A stretch of 64,000 nucleotides of DNA, taken from JAJDTR01 sp965220415. GTDB taxonomy: Bacteria > Poribacteria > WGA-4E > JAJDTR01. Below the pieces are notes generated by a model. The model did not search any database. It saw only the letters and a list, made by a program, of their open reading frames with translations, and was not told the DNA's origin. Every line of letters begins with the position of its first letter. Position 1 is the stretch's first letter. Shown here piece after piece: positions 42,694 through 51,642 of this stretch. Location of the stretch: positions 186,001 through 250,000 of the forward strand of contig OZ244829.1 of NCBI GenBank assembly GCA_965220415.1, read 5' to 3'. Made by a program: the position numbers and the translations under genes.

Positions 42694-44532
42694 ATGAATA
42701 AGAAAATGCAGACCATTGAGGAGGCTACGATTCTGTTTGCTGGGGACTCCGGCGATGGTTCGCAGATAATCGGTACACAGATGACCGAAGCTTCTGCAAT
42801 TGTAGGGAATGATGTTGCGACGCTCCCTGATTATCCGGCGGAAATTCGTGCGCCCGCAGGTTCATTGGCTGGTATATCCGGCTTTCAGTTGCATTTTTCG
42901 AGTGAGAACATTCACACACCGGGGGATGCGTGCGATGTGCTTGTTGCAATGAATCCGGCAGCGCTGAAGGTCAACATTGACAACCTCAAACCGAATGGTT
43001 TACTCATCGTAAATTCAAACAATTTTGCCTCGCGAAATCTTAAGTTGGCAGGATATGACAGCAATCCCTTGGAAGATGGTTCGCTAGAAAAATTTCAGGT
43101 TTATCCGGTAGAATTGACCCGGCTAACGCGGGAGGCTCTCAAAGGCACAGACTTAAGTCAGCGCGAGGTCGATCGGTGTAAGAATTTCTTTGCGGTCGGG
43201 ATGGTTTTTTGGTTGTACAATCGCCCGATGGAGAACACGCTCAGTTTCATAAAAGAGAGATATGCAAAAAAACCTCAGTATGTCGAAGCAAATACCTTGG
43301 CACTTAAAGCGGGTAACGTTTACTGCGAGGCGACAGAGCAATTTGCTACGTCCTACGTAGTTGAACCCGCAGAATTCCCGTCGGGCAAATACCGGAATGT
43401 TGAAGGGAATATGGCAACGGCGTTTGGGCTCGTTGCCGCTTCCCAGAAGTCGGGCTTGCAATTGGTTTACGGTAGTTATCCGATTACCCCCGCGAGCAGC
43501 ATTCTTCACGCTCTGGCGAATCACAAGGAATTCGGCGTTGTTACGATGCAGATGGAAGATGAGATTGCCGCCATTGGAGTCGCCATAGGCGCGGCGTTCA
43601 GCGGGGCATTGGGAGTAACCGGAAGCAGCGGACCGGGGCTTGCCCTAAAGTCCGAAGCGTTAAATCTCGCCATGATTGCGGAGTTACCGATTGTTGTGTG
43701 CAACATTCAACGCGCGGGACCATCGACGGGTATGCCTACAAAGACAGAACAGGCAGATTTACTGCAAATGTATTACGGGCGGAACGGCGAGTCCCCTGTA
43801 CCGATAATAGCCGCGTCGCGACCATCGGATTGTTTTGATGCAATCTATGAAGCCTGTCGCATTGCCGTCAAGTTTATGACACCTGTCATTTTTCTGTCAG
43901 ACCTTTATGTCGCGTTTGGCGCGGAACCGTGGAGGATCCCTGAAGTTTCGGATTTGGCGGCTATTGACGTGAATTTCCGAACCGAAGTGGACGAATTCAA
44001 TCCTTATCTTCGAGATGAGACGACACTCGCGCGTCCGTGGGTGAAACCGGGAACGCCTGGTCTAGAGCATCGAGTCGGCGGATTGGAGAAGGCAGACATT
44101 ACGGGGAACGTCAGTTATGATCCGGAGAATCATGAGTATATGACGCATATCCGGGCAGAAAAGGTCGCACGCATTGCCGATGATATACCGCCTACGGAGG
44201 TTTTCGGCCCGCAAAAGGGAAATCTCCTCGTTTTGAGCTGGGGAGGAACATTCGGAGCTATCCGAACGGCAGTCGAGCGCAAACAGGGGAACGGTGCGTC
44301 TGTCGCACATACGCATTTGCGATACCTCAACCCCTTACCCAAGGATTTGGGCGGAATTCTTGAGCGGTTCAATCGAGTTCTCGTACCCGAACTCAACCTT
44401 GGTCAGCTAAAGCAGTTAATCCGCGCCGAATTTTTGATACCAGCGGAAGGTCTCAATAAAGTACAAGGTCAGCCCTTTCACGTGTTTGAAGTCGAATCCA
44501 AAATTGATGAGTTACTAGAAGGTGAAGTATGA
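42694..44532 (+). CDS. korA: 2-oxoacid:ferredoxin oxidoreductase, alpha (gamma-alpha fused) subunit
   Basis: The 612-residue subunit has the gamma domain first (residues 10-190, with G-D-S-G-D-G-S-Q-I-I-G) and the alpha domain from about 220 (Y-P-I-T-P-A-S with Q-M-E-D-E-I-A and G-S-S-G-P-G-L). This is the KorA type found with KorB in 2-oxoglutarate:ferredoxin oxidoreductase. It acts in a reverse or alternative TCA cycle, using CoA to make succinyl-CoA and reduced ferredoxin. The substrate could be another 2-oxoacid. No ferredoxin-like delta subunit is present. The stop overlaps the korB ATG (ATGA). Confidence 0.9.
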   Translation: MNKKMQTIEEATILFAGDSGDGSQIIGTQMTEASAIVGNDVATLPDYPAEIRAPAGSLAGISGFQLHFSSENIHTPGDACDVLVAMNPAALKVNIDNLKPNGLLIVNSNNFASRNLKLAGYDSNPLEDGSLEKFQVYPVELTRLTREALKGTDLSQREVDRCKNFFAVGMVFWLYNRPMENTLSFIKERYAKKPQYVEANTLALKAGNVYCEATEQFATSYVVEPAEFPSGKYRNVEGNMATAFGLVAASQKSGLQLVYGSYPITPASSILHALANHKEFGVVTMQMEDEIAAIGVAIGAAFSGALGVTGSSGPGLALKSEALNLAMIAELPIVVCNIQRAGPSTGMPTKTEQADLLQMYYGRNGESPVPIIAASRPSDCFDAIYEACRIAVKFMTPVIFLSDLYVAFGAEPWRIPEVSDLAAIDVNFRTEVDEFNPYLRDETTLARPWVKPGTPGLEHRVGGLEKADITGNVSYDPENHEYMTHIRAEKVARIADDIPPTEVFGPQKGNLLVLSWGGTFGAIRTAVERKQGNGASVAHTHLRYLNPLPKDLGGILERFNRVLVPELNLGQLKQLIRAEFLIPAEGLNKVQGQPFHVFEVESKIDELLEGEV

Positions 44533-45575
44533 GACAAGAAACGTCCAGCCAAGTTCCCGGAGCCGCGCCCACATTAACCAAAAGAGATTTTGAATCGGAT
44601 CAGGATGTTAGATGGTGTCCGGGGTGCGGCGATTACTCGATTCTCGCACAAACACAGCGAATTCTCCCGGAATTGGGGATTCCAAAAGAAGATTTGGTTT
44701 TCATCTCCGGAATAGGTTGTTCCAGCCGATTTCCATATTATATGGATACCTACGGTTTCCACACTATACATGGGAGAGCACCGACGATAGCGGCGGGCGT
44801 TAAAATCGCCAACCCTGAACTTTCGGTATGGGTAATCACGGGCGATGGTGATGCGTTGTCAATTGGGGGGAACCACTTCATCCATTTGATGCGACGTAAC
44901 CTTGATATCAATGTCTTATTGTTCAACAATCGCATATACGGTTTGACGAAGGGGCAGTATTCACCGACCTCCGAACAGGGAAAAGTGACTTACTCAACCC
45001 CGATGGGGTCCATTGAAAATCCATTCAACACAATTAGCCTCGCGTTAGCGTCTAGAGTATCATTTGTTGCCAGATCTCTTGATAGGGATCCCGATCACCT
45101 GCGCCGTATTATCAAGGCAGCGTTTGAACATAAGGGAACTTCATTCGTTGAGATTTATCAAAACTGCAATGTGTTCAATGATGGCGCCTTCTTTCAATAT
45201 ACTGAGAAAGAGACAAAAGCCGAGAACACGGTATTCCTAGAGCACGGTGAACCGCTGGTTTTTGGAAAGGACGGCGATAAAGGGATTCGACTCAATGAAC
45301 TCCGGCCAGAAGTAGTGTCACTTACAAATGATCAATATACGGTAGATGATCTCATGGTGCATGATCAGTTCGCAGATGGTCCGACACTAGCACACTTCTT
45401 TGCTCGAATGACAGATTTGCCAAACGTGCCAACGCCTGTCGGCATTTTTCGTTCTTTCAATAGGCCGTGTTATGAAGATTTCATGACTCAACAGATCGAT
45501 GCCGCGAGACGGGCAAAAGGACAGGGCGATTTGGAAGGACTGCTGAATGCGGGTGACACATGGGAGATTGAGTGA
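44529..45575 (+). CDS. korB: 2-oxoacid:ferredoxin oxidoreductase, beta subunit
   Basis: The 348-residue TPP-binding subunit has W-C-P-G-C-G-D-Y-S near residue 30 for the iron-sulfur site, then G-I-G-C-S-S-R-F-P-Y and the TPP motif G-D-G-D-A-L-S-I-G-G followed about 25 residues later by N-N-R-I-Y-G-L-T-K-G-Q-Y-S-P. Y-S-T-P-M-G-S and F-V-E-I-Y-Q-N-C follow as in KorB. Length is typical. It overlaps korA by four bases and is the last gene of the run. Confidence 0.92.
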   Translation: MRQETSSQVPGAAPTLTKRDFESDQDVRWCPGCGDYSILAQTQRILPELGIPKEDLVFISGIGCSSRFPYYMDTYGFHTIHGRAPTIAAGVKIANPELSVWVITGDGDALSIGGNHFIHLMRRNLDINVLLFNNRIYGLTKGQYSPTSEQGKVTYSTPMGSIENPFNTISLALASRVSFVARSLDRDPDHLRRIIKAAFEHKGTSFVEIYQNCNVFNDGAFFQYTEKETKAENTVFLEHGEPLVFGKDGDKGIRLNELRPEVVSLTNDQYTVDDLMVHDQFADGPTLAHFFARMTDLPNVPTPVGIFRSFNRPCYEDFMTQQIDAARRAKGQGDLEGLLNAGDTWEIE

Positions 45576-46204
45576 TTTCATGGGATGCTAACCGCTTCCG
45601 GCACCTCCGTCATTACGGAATGCAGCCATTGAGTATGTTTTCGTGAGTTCAATTCTGAGGCTATTAGATTGTCTTGAGAAATCTATCCTCGCTTCTGTAA
45701 TGGCGGGCATTGACTTTGCATAGTCGCATTTTTATCAGTTCACCAGTTGCCTAAATTACAGGTTGAGTGTTTCCTTCCCTACTTTATCTTACCTTAAGCG
45801 GGGGCAAACTCCGTTCCGTTGCTCTTTTGGCACTTGAAAGCTTCTCTCCTCTTTTCCGTGTATTCCCTATTGCCATTCTTTCCCAATCGTCCGTCCAGTT
45901 GACAACCCGACCTCCCTGATAGACTACAACTTGGGCTCTTCAAATGCTTGATTGAGCATGCCCGCAAGATTTGGAGAAAGAATTGTAGAACCGACATCCC
46001 CCCAACCATGGTCCGATTTTGGTCGACAGAGGTGTGTAATGGCCGCTTAATGCTAATACCGCGAGTGTACCGGATAACCGAGAGAGCCGTTGTTGAAAGG
46101 AGCGCATACCAATTTTTTTGACTTGGGCGCGAGTCAACATTATGATATTATCTGCCCGAGTTGCGTTAAACAATATGTTAAACCATGACTGAAAAAACCT
46201 TATA
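45576..46204. other. Intergenic region before the metal-efflux genes
   Basis: About 630 bases without a recognised gene. Minus-strand frames between 46173 and 45794 read partly like protein (R-S-F-Q-Q-R-L-S-R-L-S-G-T) but switch frame and match nothing I know, so at most a decayed gene. A promoter candidate is at 46118-46146. Confidence 0.4.
46118..46146 (+). promoter_or_regulatory. Possible sigma-70 promoter overlapping an inverted repeat
   Basis: TTGACT (46118-46123) and TATGAT (46141-46146) have a 17-base spacer. TTGACT is inverted as AGTCAA at 46132-46137, within the spacer, which could be an operator. The next gene is the P-type ATPase, beyond a MITE-like element. Confidence 0.4.
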
Positions 46205-46304
46205 ATACCATTTCGCTTGAATAACTGTGCGCACAGGATTTCGCAATCATACTATTATGACATGCCCAATACCAACCGTTACCCTTCACACCAAACCCGT
46301 AGGC

Positions 46305-46345
46305 GGGGATCAAATGAGCGAATAGCGAATGCGATAGAGATCCCC
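46305..46345. repeat. Dispersed about 40-bp repeat, copy 6
   Basis: GGGGATCAAATGAGCG opens and GCGATAGAGATCCCC closes this forward copy, with complete inverted ends GGGGATC/GATCCCC. It lies inside the family B element. Confidence 0.75.
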
Positions 46346-46471
46346 GTGCCCCGCATCGAAAAGGCTCAATCGTCGCTGTTAATGGAAGTGCATTGATTAC
46401 GTTGATTAAATAAAGAAATTTGAGTGGTGTGGAGTAAGAAGCCGGGTCTCCGCGCAAAGCCGGCGGGGCAA

Positions 46472-46550
46472 GGGGATTGCTATCGCGCTCGCTATTCACT
46501 CGCTTGATGGAGCTCTATCGCGCTCATTATCCATTCGCTTGATTCCCGCC
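46472..46550. repeat. Tandem reverse copies of the dispersed 40-bp repeat
   Basis: Two reverse-orientation copies lie head to tail at 46472-46508 and 46509-46550, each with CTATCGCGCTC and CGCTTGAT. They sit opposite to the forward copy in the same element, so the region could fold on itself. Confidence 0.7.
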
Positions 46551-46797
46551 TACGGAGAACTATATAGTTAAGACATCTAATGCACTATCATTCAAGCGAA
46601 ATGGTATAACTTGATCTCGGTTAAAGGAATTCACTTCTCCAATTGCCTCGCATTCATTCAACGTCGTGTCAACCAAATTGATGGTGTTTTGCAAGTGAAT
46701 GTCCGTATAGCGGAAAAAAACCGAGTGAATTGAATATGTTTCATATTATGTCAAGCGGGGCCAAATCGAAAAGCTAGTTGAACAATTGGGTTATAGC

Positions 46798-48735
46798 ATG
46801 GCGGCTGAGAGTGTATGTTCGCGGTACAAAGAAAATCGCGAACTAGCGTTTAGTCTATTATGTGGGTTGTGCCTTCTTATTGGGTGGACCGGAGAACGTT
46901 TCTTTGGATTTCCATTTCCCTTTGAAGCAATTTATCACATAAGCGCCGTAAGTCTATTCTTTTATTTTGCAGCTTATGTGTTTGGCGGATTCGATATAGT
47001 CCGCCACGCCATCAACGCGATAAGGGAACGGCACTTCGATATAGATCTGTTGATGGTGGTGGCGGCGATTGGTGCGGCATTTTTGGGTGAGTTTAGCGAA
47101 GGAGCGTTGTTGCTATTTCTATTTGGCTTAGGGCATGCATTGGAGGAGCGAACACTTGATAAAGCTCGTAACGCGATTCATAGCTTGGCAGAACTTACGC
47201 CAAAAACGGCTATAGTGAAAGATGAGAATGGGGAATCACAACAGGATGTTGATGACCTGAAAATCGGGGCAGTGGTAATCGTGAAGCCTGGCATGCGCAT
47301 TCCCGTTGATGGCGAAGTGATCGCTGGCAGCACTACCGTCGATGAGTCCACTATCACGGGAGAATCTGTACCGGTGGATAAAGAACCGGGGTCGCAAATG
47401 TTCACAGGAGGGATTAATGGAGATGGGAGCGTGGAAGTGCGAGTAACACGTCTTTCGGATGACACAATGCTGGCTCGCGTGGTGGCAATGGTCGCGGAAG
47501 CGCAAGCCCAAGAATCAAATTCACAGCGAATTACTCAGAAGTTTTCACGAGTTTTCGTCCCACTGGTTCTCATTGGCGACATTTTCATGATTCTGCTCCT
47601 TCTTTTTTTAGGCTTTCCGTTTAGCGATTCCTTCCTACGGGGCATGGTACTACTGGTAGCGGCTTCTCCCTGCGCGCTTGCACTCGGTCCGCCTTCTGCA
47701 ATTCTTGCCGGGATTGCACAGGCAGCTCGAAACGGCGTACTCATTAAAGGAGGTATTCACTTAGAGAATTTAGGAGATGTGAAAGCGGTTGCGTTCGACA
47801 AAACCGGCACCTTGACCAAAGGCAAACCGGAAGTTACGGACCTAATCTCGGTTGGCGAACTGGAGCTGAACCATTGGTTAAGCATGGCTGCAGCGGTAGA
47901 GAATCGGTCTGCCCACCCGATTGCACAGGCTGTTGTGGATGTTGCCGTGGAGAGGGACCTCAAGTTGCTGGAAGTGACGGAAGTCGAATCAATGACCGGA
48001 CGCGGAATCAAAGCGAAAGTATCGGGAACAACTATTTGTATCGGCAACCTGAAATTGTATCATGAATCAGACGTAGAAATAAAAGCATCGGTGCAAGCGC
48101 ATATCACCAAACTCGAAGAACAGGGAAAAACTACGATGCTGGTCGCTGTTGATCGACAGCTTGTGGGTGCAATTGCAGTTGCAGATGTATTGCGTCCAGA
48201 AGTAAAAGGCGTGCTAGGACAATTGAAACAGATGAAGATTAGACATACCGTCATGTTGACGGGTGACAACGAACGTGTGGCATCTTATATCGCTCAAAAG
48301 GTAACCGTCACCGCATTTCAAGCGAATCTGCTCCCCGAAGATAAAGTGACCGCCATCCGTAAACTCGTGGGTTCATATCGTAACGTAACAATGGTTGGAG
48401 ACGGGGTTAATGATGCACCTGCACTTGCCAACGCAACAACAGGCATCGCGATCGGTGGCGCTGGAACGGATGTTGCTCTTGAGACGGCTGACGCTGCACT
48501 AATGGCTAACGATCTATCGAAACTCCCGTTTGCAATAGGGCTTGGTCGTGCTACACGGAGGATTATCTCGCAGAATCTTTTCATCGCCCTGGTAGTTATT
48601 GGCGGGCTCATTGTTTCTTCGGTTTTTGGTTTAGCAACTATCGGCATTGCCATCATATTTCACGAAGGCAGTACGATTCTCGTCGTCCTAAACTCATTAC
48701 GCCTGTTACAAGTCCGACACAAATTGAACAACTGA
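46798..48735 (+). CDS. P1B-4-type heavy-metal efflux ATPase (Co/Zn/Fe)
   Basis: The protein (645 residues from ATG 46798; TTG 46786 would add four) has six to eight membrane segments and no N-terminal metal-binding domain. T-G-E-S lies in the actuator domain, D-K-T-G-T-L-T at about 334 carries the phosphorylated aspartate, and L-T-G-D-N and G-D-G-V-N-D-A complete the core. The sixth membrane helix reads A-S-P-C-A-L and the last has H-E-G-S-T. The S-P-C plus H-E-G-(S/G)-T pair is the P1B-4 signature, which exports Co, Zn or Fe(II). No ribosome site is evident. The ZIP transporter follows after 40 bases, so metal homeostasis is a shared theme. Confidence 0.88.
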   Translation: MAAESVCSRYKENRELAFSLLCGLCLLIGWTGERFFGFPFPFEAIYHISAVSLFFYFAAYVFGGFDIVRHAINAIRERHFDIDLLMVVAAIGAAFLGEFSEGALLLFLFGLGHALEERTLDKARNAIHSLAELTPKTAIVKDENGESQQDVDDLKIGAVVIVKPGMRIPVDGEVIAGSTTVDESTITGESVPVDKEPGSQMFTGGINGDGSVEVRVTRLSDDTMLARVVAMVAEAQAQESNSQRITQKFSRVFVPLVLIGDIFMILLLLFLGFPFSDSFLRGMVLLVAASPCALALGPPSAILAGIAQAARNGVLIKGGIHLENLGDVKAVAFDKTGTLTKGKPEVTDLISVGELELNHWLSMAAAVENRSAHPIAQAVVDVAVERDLKLLEVTEVESMTGRGIKAKVSGTTICIGNLKLYHESDVEIKASVQAHITKLEEQGKTTMLVAVDRQLVGAIAVADVLRPEVKGVLGQLKQMKIRHTVMLTGDNERVASYIAQKVTVTAFQANLLPEDKVTAIRKLVGSYRNVTMVGDGVNDAPALANATTGIAIGGAGTDVALETADAALMANDLSKLPFAIGLGRATRRIISQNLFIALVVIGGLIVSSVFGLATIGIAIIFHEGSTILVVLNSLRLLQVRHKLNN

Positions 48736-48775
48736 ACACCGCATTCCGATTATGATTCTTTTACCACGTGCCATA

Positions 48776-49798
48776 ATGAAGATTGATAAACTTGTCTTCT
48801 ACATGCTGTTATTAATAACTCTAACGGGGTGTGGTGTTGAAAGCAAATCTCCACCGTCAACATCAGGCCTAGCCGTCGTTATCATGCTGACCATGTTTGT
48901 AGCGTCCTTGGTGGCTGGAGCTGTTCCACTGCTAGGTATACGTACCCACACTAACCTTTTACGCTGGGCAACGAGCCTCGCCGCGGGGTTCTTAATCTCG
49001 TCCGCGTTATTGGTTGCCTTGCCGGAAGGATTTCACCTTGTATCCAGAGACGGGACGGAGACGCACATATCGCATGCGAATGAAAGTGAAACACACGGAA
49101 ATAACCAGAACGACACCGAAGCGCATGAACATAACGGGAGACATACCTTCCATCGTTTATTTGGTTTCGGCGCTTACCAAACCGCAGGTCTTGCGCTGCT
49201 GGTGGGATTTTTGTTGATGCTAGCGATTGAATCTTTAGGGTTCGGTCACGCCTTGCACGAAGAACATCATCACGAAGACTCGAGTGAAGATCATATACAC
49301 CATCCGTCTAGTGGTTCTTCGCGTGGAAAGGGACTGGCAACCTCAATTGTAGTTGGTCTGAGTATCCATGCAATCACTGACGGACTGGCGGTGGGAGCCG
49401 CGTTGACGACAAACTCTATATCACTGACGTTGCCGCTTATGCTCGGGATAGTTATGCACAAGATGCCTGCCGCATTCAGCCTTTCCGCATTTAGCCAACA
49501 TTCCCATGGCAATGTACGGCGTTCATGGAAAGAGTTGATTGTCTTTAGTCTGGCGACGCCGGTAGCTTTATTCATCGCTTGGCGTATTTTGGGAGGGTTG
49601 GAAGTGTACTGGCTGGGACTTGCGGTATTGGCATCGGCGGGCACTTTACTCTATGTTGCAACTGTCGATGTGCTGCCCAACGTCATTCATGGTGCGAATC
49701 GAAAGATGGTGTTTCTACAGGTAGCTATCGGTACGACAGTTATTCTCGTTTTGTTATTGGTTCTTGAATCGCTCGGATTAGGAGCACATCCCCATTAA
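48776..49798 (+). CDS. ZIP-family metal transporter with lipoprotein-like N-terminus
   Basis: The 340-residue protein has about eight hydrophobic segments and His-rich loops (H-E-E-H-H-H-E and H-I-H-H). S-I-H-A-I-T-D-G and M-H-K-M-P-A-A are the ZIP metal-site helices. From ATG 48776 the first 19 residues are M-K-I-D-K, a hydrophobic run and L-T-G-C, a canonical lipobox; ATG 48752 would add eight residues. A lipid-anchored ZIP would be unusual. ZIP proteins import Zn, Fe or other divalent ions; coupled to an exporter here it may trim cytosolic metal. Direction cannot be read from sequence. Confidence 0.85.
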   Translation: MKIDKLVFYMLLLITLTGCGVESKSPPSTSGLAVVIMLTMFVASLVAGAVPLLGIRTHTNLLRWATSLAAGFLISSALLVALPEGFHLVSRDGTETHISHANESETHGNNQNDTEAHEHNGRHTFHRLFGFGAYQTAGLALLVGFLLMLAIESLGFGHALHEEHHHEDSSEDHIHHPSSGSSRGKGLATSIVVGLSIHAITDGLAVGAALTTNSISLTLPLMLGIVMHKMPAAFSLSAFSQHSHGNVRRSWKELIVFSLATPVALFIAWRILGGLEVYWLGLAVLASAGTLLYVATVDVLPNVIHGANRKMVFLQVAIGTTVILVLLLVLESLGLGAHPH

Positions 49799-49842
49799 AT
49801 TTGCGGCAACCAAGCGATCCATTGACGATAAGGTCGCGGCTA

Positions 49843-50011
49843 ATACCATTTCGCTTGAATAATAGTGCATATACAGTTTTTCATTATACTATTATGACCA
49901 CAGTACCCACTGTTGCCCTTCATACCAATCCTCGTAGGCGGGGCATCTTGCCCCGCATTGGCAAGATTTCATTAACGCCATTAATGCACTGTCAATATAT
50001 AGAAATGGTAT
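49843..50011. mobile_element. MITE-like element family B, copy 2 (short)
   Basis: The 169-base copy begins ATACCATTTCGCTTGAAT and ends TGCACTGTCAATATATAGAAATGGTAT, a less exact inverse. The interior has TACTATTATGACC and CGTAGGCGGGGCATCTTGCCCCGC, shared in part with copy 1. The flanks are T-A rich (CTA before, AAC after), compatible with a TA target. Confidence 0.75.
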
Positions 50012-50131
50012 AACCATAGTTTCAAGGTGCGTTGGATGTACGCTAATATCGTGCTTTCATCGATCGTTCGAAAAAGCACATGCAATTTTAGGGCATTCAT
50101 GATCCACTAAAATACCTCAGGGAGAAAGTTA
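50012..50131. other. Upstream region of the enolase-superfamily gene
   Basis: No promoter or gene is evident beyond the ribosome site of the next gene. Confidence 0.3.
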
Positions 50132-51244
50132 ATGAAAATAGATTGTATAGATGTTTACTATGTCAGTTTACCGTTGATATATCCTTGGCGAACCGCTTAT
50201 GGCGAGGATCCGAGCATTCATTCCGTTCTCGTGCGAATGGAATCGGACGGACATGAGGGCTGGGGCGAAACAACGCCGTTGAAAGCCCCTGCATATACCC
50301 CGGAATCGGCGATGTCGGTATATCATAACATTGTCGAATATATTGCTCCAGCCCTGGTGGGCAAGTCGTTTGAGACGGCGGAAGACCTATTGGGTGCTTA
50401 CAGTTGGATGAAAGGCAACCCGTTCGCGAAGGCGGGACCGGAGATCGCGTGGTGGATGCTGCAAGCAAATAGCCAAAACAAACCCTTGCACGAACTAATC
50501 GGTGGAGAGTTTAGAAAAGTTGAAGCGGGTGCCGACTTCGGGGTACAGGATTCAATCGACATGTTGTTGGAAAAGATTCAAGGCGCGGTGGATGACGGCT
50601 TCAAACGGGTCAAACTCAAAGTACGCCCCAACTGGGATTTGGATATGTTGCAGGTAGTCTGTTCGACTTTCCCCCAACAAACTTTCCACATTGATTGTAA
50701 TTCGGGATATTCGCTTGATGACATTGACTTTTTTAAACAGGTTGACAAACTGGGCTTGGCGATGATTGAACAGCCGTTGTTTCACACAGATTTGTTAGAC
50801 CATGCCGAATTACAGAGGCAAATTGGGACCCCTGTGTGTTTGGACGAATCCATTACATCCGTCCGTACCTTTGAATGGGCATTGAGGTTGAAGTCCTGTC
50901 AGATTCTAAATCTAAAAACCGGTCGCGTAGGCGGCTTGTCGGTAACAGTCAAACTACACGACATGGCACGGGATGCGGGTATACCCTGTTGGGTGGGGAG
51001 TATGTTGGAAAGCGGCATCGGTGCGGGCATTTTGGTTGAATTGGGGACGCTCGGCAATTTCACGTATCCGGGCGACTTGTTTCCGAGTCAGTTTTTCTAC
51101 CGCCAAGATTTGACGGAGCAAGAGTTGGTTCTGAACGATGACTGCACGTTCACGCCGTCACGAGTGCCCGGAACTCCCTACAAACCGGTATTGGAGCGCG
51201 TGAAGAAGGCGGCATTGCACAGCCATACGATAGTGACCAAGTGA
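50132..51244 (+). CDS. Enolase-superfamily enzyme, o-succinylbenzoate synthase / N-acylamino-acid racemase-like
   Basis: The 370-residue protein has the muconate lactonizing subgroup layout: N-terminal capping domain with W-G-E-T-T-P-L-K-A-P, then a barrel with K-L-K near 161-163, the metal ligands D (D-C-N-S-G near 187), E (E-Q-P near 212) and D (D-E-S near 237), and L-N-L-K near 262 as the second catalytic lysine. This matches MenC-type o-succinylbenzoate synthase, many of which racemise N-acylamino acids. No other menaquinone genes are nearby, so the racemase option is open. GGGAGAAAG precedes ATG 50132. Confidence 0.87.
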   Translation: MKIDCIDVYYVSLPLIYPWRTAYGEDPSIHSVLVRMESDGHEGWGETTPLKAPAYTPESAMSVYHNIVEYIAPALVGKSFETAEDLLGAYSWMKGNPFAKAGPEIAWWMLQANSQNKPLHELIGGEFRKVEAGADFGVQDSIDMLLEKIQGAVDDGFKRVKLKVRPNWDLDMLQVVCSTFPQQTFHIDCNSGYSLDDIDFFKQVDKLGLAMIEQPLFHTDLLDHAELQRQIGTPVCLDESITSVRTFEWALRLKSCQILNLKTGRVGGLSVTVKLHDMARDAGIPCWVGSMLESGIGAGILVELGTLGNFTYPGDLFPSQFFYRQDLTEQELVLNDDCTFTPSRVPGTPYKPVLERVKKAALHSHTIVTK

Positions 51245-51309
51245 ACGAGGATAGTCATGACGACAAGATTCTGGCAAACGTTTGAATGAGCGGGAACGAT
51301 TTGGTAGTT

Positions 51310-51522
51310 ATACCATTTCTCTAAAATGCTTGTGCATTGATCGCGAGAATCAGGTCAAGAAATTTGCATGGAGCGGAACAAGAAGTCTCGTCTCCATGCA
51401 AAGCCGGCGGGGCAAGTGGATCTCTATCGCATTCGCTATTCGCTCACTTGATCCCCGCCTACGGTGTACGTGGGCGATATATTTACGACATCATATGCAC
51501 TGTTATTCACGAGAAATGGTAT
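51310..51522. mobile_element. MITE-like element family B, copy 3 (medium)
   Basis: The 213-base copy begins ATACCATTTCTCTAAAATGC and ends TTCACGAGAAATGGTAT. The interior shares GCAAAGCCGGCGGGGCAAG and a dispersed repeat (51416-51456) with copy 1. Confidence 0.75.
51416..51456. repeat. Dispersed about 40-bp repeat, reverse copy
   Basis: GTGGATCTCTATCGC opens this reverse copy and CACTTGATCCCC closes it. It lies within the family B element. Confidence 0.7.
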
Positions 51523-51642
51523 TATTTGGCAACATCAATTCTAGTCGTGCGAGTCGTCACTGTGGCAAATTGACGGCGCATTTCTCCCCACAGCTCTGAT
51601 GTGTCGTGATTATGTCGATTATACGCGGCATCCGGGGATTGA

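Larger units (their letters stand above)
46205..46607. mobile_element. MITE-like element family B, copy 1 (long)
   Basis: The 403-base element begins ATACCATTTCGCTTGAAT and ends with its exact inverse ATTCAAGCGAAATGGTAT, with partial similarity continuing inward (GTGC/GCAC). Inside it holds three copies of the dispersed 40-bp repeat (46305-46345 forward, 46472-46508 and 46509-46550 reverse). It has no coding frame. Other copies at 49843 and 51310 share the ends and the GTAGGCGGGG interior. Confidence 0.8.

Noticed and set aside
45794..46173. Minus-strand frames that look partly protein-like
   Set aside because: They shift frame, have no start site and match no family I know; at most a decayed gene.
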